Positions 53,626 to 61,013 of a DNA stretch of 64,000 bases are shown piece by piece; position 1 is the stretch's first letter, and each line of letters begins with the position of its first letter. The notes beneath the pieces were generated by a model. That model did no database searches. It was given only the letters and a program-made list of their open reading frames with translations, and was not told the DNA's origin. The stretch comes from Hydrogenobaculum sp. 3684 (GTDB lineage Bacteria; Aquificota; Aquificia; Aquificales; Aquificaceae), in NCBI RefSeq assembly GCF_000213785.1, contig NC_015557.1, positions 1,158,664 through 1,222,663 of the forward strand, given 5' to 3'. The translations under genes were made by a program, and so were the position numbers.

Positions 53626-56600
53626 TCAGTTACCGCATTCTTCGCAATAGCCTTTTTCTTTCATTATCTCGTCTAAAGGCATTAGATTATCGCTTTCAAC
53701 GAGTTTGCCTTTGTTACTATTTTTTGGCTTCGAAGATGATGCACTGCTAACAGTTTTAGCTTGAGTGGTTTGGGAAAATGCCTCTACAATATGTTCCAAA
53801 TCGTCCTCTGAGCTTTTGGATGCTGGTTTCTGTTCCTTAGATTCTAACTGTGATGATTGCGGCTCTTTCAAGTCCTCATGCACGTATTTTCCTTCGGTTT
53901 TTATCTTTGCTGGCATAAAGGCGTAGTATGTGGCTTTTAGTCCGTATTTCCAAGCTTTTAGATATATTTCCATTATCTTTTGTGGGTCTCTGGTGTTGAA
54001 GTATAAGTTTCTTGATATGGAAGAATCAATCCATTTTTGAAGTACAGCCGCTTGTTTTATATAGACTTCGGTGTCTATTTCGTAGGCGGTTTTGTATATA
54101 TCTTTTATCTCTTTAGGTATTTCTTTTATGTCCTGTATAGAGCCTTGTTGAAGTAGTACGTCTTCTCTTAGCTTGTCCCAAAGGCCTAATCTTTTCAGAT
54201 CGCGTATAAAGTTTTCGTTCACTTCTAAAAATCTTCCAGCTATGTTGGTTCTTGAATAGACCAAAGCGTAATAGGGCTCAAAGCTTTGAGAAGTGCCAGC
54301 TATTATAGATATTGTGGCTGTGGGCGCAAGCGTTGTCTGGCATGCGTTTCTTATACCTTGCTTTACTTTTTCTCTTAGTTCTTCCCAATTAAATGTTGGT
54401 AAAGTGTGCCAAGGGCCGTTCTCAGAGCTATTGAGTGCCGTTGCCTGGTCTTTAGCTTCGAAACGCGTCGACACCGCTCTAGTGTCATCTTCCGGTATAT
54501 CGTCAAGTCCTACATACTTATCAACAAGATTTTTATAATCTATAGTGTGCTCATAGCCGTTTTCTGAGCTATTGAGTGCCTGTGAATGTTCCTTAGAGAT
54601 GAAATGCGCCATAGTCGCTCTATTCTCATCCGCATAGTTTTGAATCATGTCATTGTAGGGCGTGGCATACTTGTCGTTGGTGAAAGATCTTTCTCTAAAA
54701 AGATGCTCTAGAGTATCTATTGGTAGGATTCCCTTTGACCAGTCCGAGCCCTCGAAGTTTGGATAAGTGCCTCTTTCTTTGGCAAGTTCTACGGAAGTTT
54801 CTATAGCCACATAAGACATCGTTTCTCCTATTTTATCTAAAAGCTTCAAAGCTTCTTTTGAGTCTACTGGTAGTTTTAGCTTTTCTATCATATCTTGATA
54901 TCCCATAAACCCAAGACCTATTTTCCTGCTTTGTTTTGTGCCTTTTTCCACAGCCTCTAAAGCATAATAGTTGGCATCTATAACGTTATCTAAAAATCTT
55001 ATCGCTTTTCTTATAACCGCTTTAAACTTTTCCCAGTCAAAAGTGTTGTTTGATAAAAATTTAGGCAATACCAATGAGCCTAAGTTGCAAGACTCTATAG
55101 AATCGTAGGTAGATACCAAAAGTTGTTCAGTACATAGATTTGTGGTAAGGATTGTCCCAGTATGTTTGTTTGGATGTCTTATGTTTATAGGATCTTTAAA
55201 TGTGTACCAAGGCTCTCCAGTTTGTATGGTGTTTTCTATAGCCTCTTTAAATAGCTCCACCGCTTTTATTTTTTTATGCCTTATCTTTCCCGATAGAGCT
55301 TTTCTTATACATTTTGAATATTCTCTAGAAAACTTTTTACCGTAGGTGCTAACTAATTTTGGACAATCAGCTGGGTCAAAAAGATACCAGTCTCCATTTT
55401 CTTCTACTCTTCTCATAAACTCATCGTTTAAGAAAAGAGCAATCTTGAGGTTTTTAAACCTTTGGGAATCATCGCCCCATTTTCTTTTGGTCCTTATAAA
55501 ATCAAACACGTCAAGATGCCATGGCTCCAGTGAAGCCAGTGCTGAGCCTCTTCTTCTTCCACCTTGAGATACCGCTGTTATTGTCTCATCTATTATTTTT
55601 AAAAACGGTATTATACCTGAGGATTTTCCTTGAATGCTTCTTATTATTGAGTCTTTTGCCCTTAGTTTTGTAGCCGGTAATCCAACTCCTCCGGCGTGTT
55701 TGTTTAACATGCCTACTTGTTTTACAGTTTCAAAGATTTTAGAAAGATCGTCTTCAAAATCCACTACAAAACAAGAAGAAAGCTGCGGAAATCTTGTGCC
55801 AGAATTAAATAGCGTTGGAGTGGATGGGATAAACTCCATACTTGACATCATGTGATAAAACTCTATAGCCCAATGGTTTCTATCTTCAGGGGTTTTTTCC
55901 ACCAAAGCTACGCCCATTGCCACTCTCATCCAAAACCATTGAGGAGCTTCTAAGATGTTTCCAGTATCCAAATCTTTTATAAGGTATCTATCCATGAGGT
56001 TATAAAGACCGTTAAACTTTAAAAGTTGGTCTCTTTTGGGTACCAACTCAAGAGCAAGCATTTCAAGGTCATAATAAGAAGCTAATTTTTCATCTAAAAG
56101 CCCAAGCTCCACAGCGTTGTCTATGTAGTCTATAAAAAGCTCTTTGTAGGCTTTTTTGGGTGAGTACATACCACCAAAAGCTTGTTTGTATATTCTTTGT
56201 AAAAGCACATTTCTTGCCATGGCGTCGTATATCGGGTCATCTATGGCCCTTGTAAGAAGAGAATGAAGTATATGCTGGAATATGGCAGCGGTTTCTATAC
56301 CATCAAAGAGGTTTATCTCTATATCTTCCATGATCTCGTCTATGTTGATATTATTTAAATCCTCCATTGTCCATTCTTCTATAGTGTGCTGGTTCGTGGC
56401 AGACTTGTAGCCGTTCTCAGAGCTATTGAGAGGCTGTGAATGTTCATTAGAGTTGAAATGCGATTGCATCGCTCTAGTGTGCTGTAAGCATTTCTCTGAA
56501 CTTTGGAGTGCCTGTGAATGCTCCTTAGACCAGAAATGCGATTGCATCGCTCTATCTTGGGCAGATACATCTTTTGTGGTTTTCCACTCTTTTAGCAAAG

Positions 56601-56679
56601 ATAAAGCATTTTCTAAAACCGTCCTTATCTTTAAAAGGTCTAATTTTTCTCTTGCACCTGAGCGTTTAATAACTTCCAT
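53626..56679 (-). CDS. nrdA: Ribonucleoside-diphosphate reductase alpha subunit carrying in-frame repeat insertions
   Basis: 1017 aa. Reduces ribonucleotides. Core motifs: LSSCFVVDF and SCNLGSLVLPKF (the redox cysteines), TNLCTEQLL (thiyl-radical Cys), GGRRRGSALASLEPWH, the TYYAF tyrosine pair (radical transfer) and a C-terminal GYCEECGN tail. These features fit class I. It carries five copies of an 80-bp element (residues 42-99, 686-712, 733-759 and a degenerate one ~938-965) between core blocks; the peptide is RAxxxxF-x-S-KEHSQ-A-L-NSSENGY-x-HT. NrdB is not in the window. Confidence 0.92.
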   Translation of the reverse strand: MEVIKRSGAREKLDLLKIRTVLENALSLLKEWKTTKDVSAQDRAMQSHFWSKEHSQALQSSEKCLQHTRAMQSHFNSNEHSQPLNSSENGYKSATNQHTIEEWTMEDLNNINIDEIMEDIEINLFDGIETAAIFQHILHSLLTRAIDDPIYDAMARNVLLQRIYKQAFGGMYSPKKAYKELFIDYIDNAVELGLLDEKLASYYDLEMLALELVPKRDQLLKFNGLYNLMDRYLIKDLDTGNILEAPQWFWMRVAMGVALVEKTPEDRNHWAIEFYHMMSSMEFIPSTPTLFNSGTRFPQLSSCFVVDFEDDLSKIFETVKQVGMLNKHAGGVGLPATKLRAKDSIIRSIQGKSSGIIPFLKIIDETITAVSQGGRRRGSALASLEPWHLDVFDFIRTKRKWGDDSQRFKNLKIALFLNDEFMRRVEENGDWYLFDPADCPKLVSTYGKKFSREYSKCIRKALSGKIRHKKIKAVELFKEAIENTIQTGEPWYTFKDPINIRHPNKHTGTILTTNLCTEQLLVSTYDSIESCNLGSLVLPKFLSNNTFDWEKFKAVIRKAIRFLDNVIDANYYALEAVEKGTKQSRKIGLGFMGYQDMIEKLKLPVDSKEALKLLDKIGETMSYVAIETSVELAKERGTYPNFEGSDWSKGILPIDTLEHLFRERSFTNDKYATPYNDMIQNYADENRATMAHFISKEHSQALNSSENGYEHTIDYKNLVDKYVGLDDIPEDDTRAVSTRFEAKDQATALNSSENGPWHTLPTFNWEELREKVKQGIRNACQTTLAPTATISIIAGTSQSFEPYYALVYSRTNIAGRFLEVNENFIRDLKRLGLWDKLREDVLLQQGSIQDIKEIPKEIKDIYKTAYEIDTEVYIKQAAVLQKWIDSSISRNLYFNTRDPQKIMEIYLKAWKYGLKATYYAFMPAKIKTEGKYVHEDLKEPQSSQLESKEQKPASKSSEDDLEHIVEAFSQTTQAKTVSSASSSKPKNSNKGKLVESDNLMPLDEIMKEKGYCEECGN
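53785..53866 (-). repeat. Palindromic element copy D (degenerate), in nrdA
   Basis: Aligned over about 80 bp with weak but recurring blocks (TCTAAGGAACA, AAAGCTCAGAG, ACATAT-like end). Encodes QSSQLESKEQKPASKSSED. Weaker than the other copies. Confidence 0.55.
54402..54481 (-). repeat. Palindromic element copy B, in nrdA
   Basis: 80 bp, sense in nrdA. Begins AGAGCG, contains GCTAAAGAC, GGCACTCAATAGCTCTGAG and ends GGCACACTT. Encodes the RAVSTRFEAKDQATALNSSE peptide variant (residues ~733-759). Confidence 0.88.
54543..54622 (-). repeat. Palindromic element copy C, in nrdA
   Basis: 80 bp bounded by TA at both ends, sense in nrdA. Close to consensus: TAGAGCGACTATGGCGCAT, TCTAAGGAACATTCACAGG, CTCAATAGCTCAGA, GAGCACACTA. 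Encodes RATMAHFISKEHSQALNSSE (residues ~686-712). Confidence 0.92.
56382..56476 (-). repeat. Palindromic element copy A1, in nrdA
   Basis: 95 bp, sense in nrdA, with about 15 extra bases near its end (encoding SATNQ). Encodes RAMQSHFNSNEHSQPLNSSE. It abuts copy A2 and shares the TA. Confidence 0.9.
56475..56554 (-). repeat. Palindromic element copy A2, in nrdA
   Basis: 80 bp, sense in nrdA. Encodes RAMQSHFWSKEHSQALQSSE then KCLQHT; where the intergenic copies read TGCTAAAGCACAC (in-frame stop) this one reads TGCTTACAGCACAC. Confidence 0.92.
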
Positions 56680-56757
56680 AGTCTAGCCTCCTAAACTTTT
56701 AATTTAAATATAAAAATATAAAGGAAATTTGTTGTTTTAAAAGCCTGAAAAAACTCA

Positions 56758-57576
56758 CTATACTTTTGGTATTCTTTTTATTATATTCCAAAGTCTTCTA
56801 ATATCTAAAGCTTTTGGATTTTGTTTTAGGGCTTTTATTAAAAACTCAAAACCCAAAGATTTCTCTTTGAACCTGAAGGCAGTTTCAGATATGCTAAGAT
56901 ACATATTTGCATCGGCGATGTCTTTGTGCATCTTATAAACCTTCATCGTATAGTCAAAATACTCTTTTGACCGACTTGTTCTTTTGCCGTGCTCTCTTAT
57001 CCCTACGGTGTTTTTATCGATAATCTTTATATCAAGGTTATTTTTGTAATATCTTAAAAATAGCTCCCAGTCTTCTCGCTGGTGGAGGCTTTCGTTAAAA
57101 GCCAAAAAACGTTCTTTTTTTACCATGATACCAGAGGGATATCCTACCATTCCCCCAAGTATCATGCTTTTTAAATCGGGGTAAGCTTTTTTTGATACTC
57201 TTATTATCTTATCTTCTTCATCTATAAATGTTCTTGGAATAGAGTAAACCAAATCCCCTTTTTCTTTTGAGAGCTCTTCAAGATGATGGGGAAAGTATAT
57301 ATCGTCTGCATCCAAAAACGCTACAAAATCACAAGCGCTTTCTTTTGCCCCTAAGTTTCTTGAGTAGCTTCTTCCTTTGTTTTTTTCGTTTGTTAAAAGC
57401 CTAAAATCAAAGGGTAGTTTTATATCTTTTAAAAGCTCTTTTATGTTGTCAGTAGATCCATCGTCTATTACTATAAGCTCTTTTGGAAGGTATGTTTGAT
57501 TTTTTACAGAGTTTATGGCTTTTAATAAAAACTTAGAAGCGTTGTAAGAGGGTATAACTACACTTATACATTTCAC
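56758..57576 (-). CDS. GT2-family glycosyltransferase
   Basis: 272 aa GT-A fold: ISVVIPSYNASKFLLKAINSV at the N-terminus, LIVIDDGSTDN (nucleotide-sugar contact) and FLDADDIYFPHHLE (DXD metal motif). It then has an EDWELF (ED-acid) segment. Acceptor not known. Its start overlaps the hslV stop by 4 bp, so it is read from the tkt-hslV transcript. Ends just before the nrdA gene. Confidence 0.9.
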   Translation of the reverse strand: MKCISVVIPSYNASKFLLKAINSVKNQTYLPKELIVIDDGSTDNIKELLKDIKLPFDFRLLTNEKNKGRSYSRNLGAKESACDFVAFLDADDIYFPHHLEELSKEKGDLVYSIPRTFIDEEDKIIRVSKKAYPDLKSMILGGMVGYPSGIMVKKERFLAFNESLHQREDWELFLRYYKNNLDIKIIDKNTVGIREHGKRTSRSKEYFDYTMKVYKMHKDIADANMYLSISETAFRFKEKSLGFEFLIKALKQNPKALDIRRLWNIIKRIPKV

Positions 57577-58118
57577 AACAGCTCTATGCTAAAGTGTTTG
57601 TTGGTATAAACGCATATATCGGATGCTATATCAAGAGATATTTTTACTATCTCTTCGGCGCTTTTGTCGGTGTGATAGTATAGGGCTTTAGCGGCACTTC
57701 TTGCAAAATCACCACCAGAACCTGTGGCCAATATGGGTTCATCTGGTTCTATAACATCACCGTTACCAGAGAGCAAAAACATACTTTCTTTATCACAAGC
57801 TATCAAGACCGCTTCTAATCTTCTTAAATATCTATCGGTGCGCCATTCTTTGGCAAGTTCCACAGCTGCCCTTGCTAGGTTTCCTCTGTGCTCTTCTAAC
57901 TTACCTTCAAGCCTCTCCATGAGAGCAAGCCCATCTGCTGCTCCACCTGCAAAGCCCACAAGTACAGTGCCTTTGTGAAGTCTTCTAATCTTTCTTGCAC
58001 CGTGTTTTAGTATCTGAGAGCCAAGTGTTACTTGCCCATCGCTTCCAATGGCCGTTTGGCCATTTTTTCTAACAGCTATTACAGTGGTAGCGTGAAGGAG
58101 TTTATCTTTTACATCCAT
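57573..58118 (-). CDS. hslV: ATP-dependent protease subunit HslV
   Basis: Peptidase ring of HslUV. 181 aa. A 10-residue propeptide (MDVKDKLLHA) precedes TTVIAVRKNGQTAIGSDGQVT; Thr11 becomes the N-terminal nucleophile. GSQILKHGARKIRRL and GFAGGAADGLALMERLE are typical. The HslU ATPase is not adjacent. It overlaps tkt by 10 bp, so the two are coupled. Confidence 0.96.
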   Translation of the reverse strand: MDVKDKLLHATTVIAVRKNGQTAIGSDGQVTLGSQILKHGARKIRRLHKGTVLVGFAGGAADGLALMERLEGKLEEHRGNLARAAVELAKEWRTDRYLRRLEAVLIACDKESMFLLSGNGDVIEPDEPILATGSGGDFARSAAKALYYHTDKSAEEIVKISLDIASDICVYTNKHFSIELL

Positions 58119-60073
58119 TTTTCTTTCACTTTTTGATATATATATTCTTCGTCAAAACCAAAATGTTTCATAACCTCTGGGCCTTTTCCAGATTTGCCAA
58201 AGGTTTCCATAGATATTACAAGGGCGTCTTTGTTTACATACTTATACCAGATATCTCCTTTAGCAGCTTCTATTACTATGTGCTTTGTATTTTTTGGAAT
58301 GACCTCTTTTTTATAAGCTTCATCTTGCATTTCAAAAAGCTCTAAACAAGGAGCACTTACTACAGAAGACTGTATGCCGTTTTCGGCAAGTTTGTCTTGG
58401 AGAGCCAAAGCCAATCCTACTTCAGATCCTGATGCTATTATGGTAAATTCTTGATTTGGAGCACCAGAAAGCACGTATGCTCCATATTTTGTCATATTTT
58501 CTTTGGTATACTTTGTCCTATCTAAGGTTTTTAGCTTTTGACGAGATAGTATAAGAGCTACTGGGCCGTCTTTTCTTCTTAAAGCAAGTTCCCAGCAGTA
58601 AGCGGTTTCATTGGCATCGCAAGGGCGCATCACCCATAGGTTTGGTATTAGTCTCAAAGATGGTACGTGTTCTACTGGTTGATGGGTTGGTCCATCTTCT
58701 CCTACACCTATAGAATCGTGGGTAAATATGTATATCACGTGTAGCTTTGACAAAGCGGCTACTCTTATACTTGGTCTCATATAATCTGAAAATACCAAAA
58801 ACGTTGCCACATAAGGAGTTGTGATGCCTCCGTAAGCCATGCCGTTGGCTATAGCTCCCATCGCATGTTCTCTTATACCAAAATGTATGTTTCTTCCGTA
58901 GTAGTTTGTGGCTTCAAAATCCCCTTCGTTGTGAATATAGGTGTTGTTTGATTCGTGTAGGTCTGCTGAACCACCAAAAAGCGTTGGCATGTGCGGTGCT
59001 ATAGCATTTAACACTTTGCCGGAGGCTTGTCTTGTGGCCATATCTTCTGTAAACCTTGGTATATGTGATATTACGTTTTCCAAATTTATATTCTTTGTCA
59101 AAATATCTACAATATCTTTATGAGTTTCTTTGTATTTTAATAACTTTTCTTGCCATTTTTGCTCTAATATTCTTCCTTCTTCTACTTTTCTTCTTGTGTA
59201 ATCCAATACCTCTTGAGGTATGTGGAAAGGTTCATAGGGCCAGTTTAGGCTTTCCCTTAATTTTGCTATAGCTTCTTTTCCAAGAGGAGCCCCATGGGCT
59301 TCAGCGCTGTCTTGTTTTATGCTTTTATAACCTATATGAGTTCTTACCGATAAGAACACTGGTTTTGTTTGATTTGTTAAAAGTTCTTTTATAGTCTTTT
59401 CTAAAAGCCCAATGTCGTATCCGTCTTCTATGTGTCTTACGGTAAAACCTGCGTTTTCAAAACGCTTTAGTACATCTTCACTCCAAGCTAAGCTTGTGTC
59501 TCCATCTATAGTAATATGGTTGTTGTCCCAGATAATAAATAGATTGTCAAGGTTTAGATGCCCTGCCAAAGCTGCTGCTTCATAAGAGATCCCTTCCATT
59601 AAATCCCCGTCTCCTACCATGCAAAAGACTTTATAGTCCAATATAGGCTCATCAAGCTTGTTGCATATAGCCCCAAGGTGTTTTTGCTCTATAGCCATAC
59701 CTACGGCGTTTGCTATACCCTGTCCAAGGGGTCCTGTGGTGGCTTCTACGCCTTTTGTTAAAAAGCTCTCTGGGTGTCCTGGGGTTTTACTTCCTAATTG
59801 TCTAAAGTTTTTAATATCTTCAAGGGTAAGATCAAACCCATAAAGGTATAGCAGCGAATAAAGAAGCATGGAACCATGCCCATTGGAAAGCACAAATCTA
59901 TCTCTATTTACCCATTTGGGGTTTTCTGGGTTGTATCTTAAAATCCTATCAAATAGTATATATCCTATGTGAGCGGTGCCAAGGGGCATACCGGGATGTC
60001 CTGAATTAGCTTTTTCTACGGCATCTACGCTTAAAAATCTAATGCTGTTAATGACAAGTTCATCTATGTTCAT
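58109..60073 (-). CDS. tkt: Transketolase
   Basis: 654 aa, full length. Thiamine diphosphate site GDGDLMEGISYEAAALAG with the downstream DNNHIT; N-terminal ALANSGHPGMPLG-type segment (VEKANSGHPGMPLGTAHIGY); central HFGIREHAMGAIANG and HDSIGVGEDGPTHQPVEH; C-terminal SRQKL. Transfers two-carbon units in the pentose phosphate network, linked to the gnd-zwf-pgl operon at 30 kb. A -10 box 7 nt upstream, no ribosome-binding site. Confidence 0.97.
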   Translation of the reverse strand: MNIDELVINSIRFLSVDAVEKANSGHPGMPLGTAHIGYILFDRILRYNPENPKWVNRDRFVLSNGHGSMLLYSLLYLYGFDLTLEDIKNFRQLGSKTPGHPESFLTKGVEATTGPLGQGIANAVGMAIEQKHLGAICNKLDEPILDYKVFCMVGDGDLMEGISYEAAALAGHLNLDNLFIIWDNNHITIDGDTSLAWSEDVLKRFENAGFTVRHIEDGYDIGLLEKTIKELLTNQTKPVFLSVRTHIGYKSIKQDSAEAHGAPLGKEAIAKLRESLNWPYEPFHIPQEVLDYTRRKVEEGRILEQKWQEKLLKYKETHKDIVDILTKNINLENVISHIPRFTEDMATRQASGKVLNAIAPHMPTLFGGSADLHESNNTYIHNEGDFEATNYYGRNIHFGIREHAMGAIANGMAYGGITTPYVATFLVFSDYMRPSIRVAALSKLHVIYIFTHDSIGVGEDGPTHQPVEHVPSLRLIPNLWVMRPCDANETAYCWELALRRKDGPVALILSRQKLKTLDRTKYTKENMTKYGAYVLSGAPNQEFTIIASGSEVGLALALQDKLAENGIQSSVVSAPCLELFEMQDEAYKKEVIPKNTKHIVIEAAKGDIWYKYVNKDALVISMETFGKSGKGPEVMKHFGFDEEYIYQKVKEKWM

Positions 60074-60080
60074 ACTTCTT

Positions 60081-60086
60081 ATTATA
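60081..60086 (-). promoter_or_regulatory. -10 box of tkt (leaderless candidate)
   Basis: Minus-strand TATAAT ending 7 nt before the ATG at 60073, no ribosome-binding site. Confidence 0.5.
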
Positions 60087-60283
60087 AACCAAATTTTTTA
60101 TATAAGCTTTTAAACAAGACATAAAAATAATATCATTTTGCCAAGAATAATAATTAGCGATAGGGGATTATAAAATGTACAAAGTAAATATAATTTGATA
60201 TTTTTATAAAAATTTTATCTTTTCATTAAAATTTCACTTGATAATTTTATATTTTTTTTATATTCTTAAAGGAGGTAAGGCGT

Positions 60284-60490
60284 ATGAGAAACCTTATCGT
60301 ATCTGCACCAAGGATGTTGGCTCTTTTAGGAGCTGTCTTGTTTATTGGGGCAAGTGCCCAAGCTTCACAAACTTACAAGGAAACTGGCATCTCAGCCAAA
60401 GCTGCTAATCAATCTTATCTTTTGGCTGAAGATGAAAACAAGCAAGAGGACAATTCTGAGGACAATTCTAAGGAAGACTCAGAAGATTAA
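60284..60490 (+). CDS. Small acidic secreted protein
   Basis: 68 aa. Residues 1-~28 are a signal peptide (RNLIVSAPRMLALLGAVLF then IGASAQAS). The mature part ends in an acidic Glu/Asp/Asn/Ser tail with a 12-bp tandem duplication (GAGGACAATTCT at 60446-60457 and 60458-60469) encoding EDNSEDNS. AAAGGAGGT (60268-60276) gives a strong ribosome-binding site. No family recognised; the tail could bind metal or calcium. Confidence 0.65.
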   Translation: MRNLIVSAPRMLALLGAVLFIGASAQASQTYKETGISAKAANQSYLLAEDENKQEDNSEDNSKEDSED

Positions 60491-60713
60491 TTGTAATCAG
60501 CTACCTCCCTCCTCCGTTTAATTTTATAATCCGCGGGTCTTTGGCCCTGCGGATACGTTTACATATACGAGGTAAGAGCGACTATGGCGCATTTCTACGC
60601 TAAGGAACAGACAAAGCCACTCAGAAGAATAAAGAAATGCTAAAGCACACTAGAGCGACTATGACGCGTTTCTACGCTAAGGAACATTCACAGCCTCTCA
60701 ATAGCTCAGAGAA
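60491..60713. other. Intergenic region with hairpin and tandem palindromic elements
   Basis: Contains a GC-rich hairpin at about 60530-60553 (TCCGCGGG/CCC-GCGGA with a bulge) that could end the small-protein transcript, then two copies of the palindromic element. Confidence 0.7.
60574..60652 (+). repeat. Palindromic element copy E1
   Basis: AAGAGCGACTATGGCGCAT...CACACTA. Its middle (CTCAGAAGAATAAAGAAATGC) has diverged. Inner arms GCATTTCT and GAAATGC can pair. Period to E2 is 77 bp. Confidence 0.9.
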
Positions 60714-60729
60714 ATGCTAAAGCATACTA
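60651..60729 (+). repeat. Palindromic element copy E2
   Basis: TAGAGCGACTATGACGC...CATACTA. Shares TA with E1. Its last 16 bp contribute the start codon and first codons of the rhodanese gene. Closest match of all copies to the nrdA copy A1/C blocks CTCAATAGCTCAGAG. Confidence 0.92.
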
Positions 60730-61013
60730 AGACTCTTTTAGATGTAAGAATGGATAAGAAAGAATTTGATGTGGATAAAGTGATGGATATGTTTTGTTGT
60801 AAAGAGTATATTTATATTCCTTTTGATGAGATTGTAGATAACGAAAATTTAGAGTATATGTTAGATAAATCAAAGGAATATTTTGTAGTTTGCAACAGTG
60901 GCAATAAAAGTAAATATGTGGTAGATATGTTAAATAGTTTAGGTTTTAAAGCTTTTAATATAGAAGGAGGATTAAAGGGATTGTTAGAAGATGATAAACT
61001 CAATGTTTCTTAA
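60714..61013 (+). CDS. Rhodanese-like single-domain protein
   Basis: 99 aa. TLLDVRMDKKEF near the N-terminus is the rhodanese LxDVR strand, and YFVVCNSGNKSKYVVDMLNSLGF holds the active-site cysteine loop (CNSGNKS), followed by NIEGGLKGL. So it is a thiosulfate sulfurtransferase-like or sulfur-carrier fold. MLKHTK at the N-terminus comes from repeat copy E2; without it no start is evident. It overlaps the ferritin-like gene convergently by 14 bp. Confidence 0.82.
   Translation: MLKHTKTLLDVRMDKKEFDVDKVMDMFCCKEYIYIPFDEIVDNENLEYMLDKSKEYFVVCNSGNKSKYVVDMLNSLGFKAFNIEGGLKGLLEDDKLNVS

Noticed and set aside
53626-56679. Inteins in nrdA
   Set aside because: Inteins occur in some NrdA proteins, but the insertions here are only ~26-58 residues and lack splice-site Cys/Ser and His-Asn blocks.
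60238-60266. TTGATA-17-TATTCT promoter before the small secreted protein
   Set aside because: Spacing is ideal but the implied start site would cut through its ribosome-binding site, so I did not list it.
53785-60729. CRISPR array explanation for the ~80-bp repeats
   Set aside because: Copies are dispersed, too long, imperfect and lie inside open reading frames; no short identical repeats with unique spacers are present.
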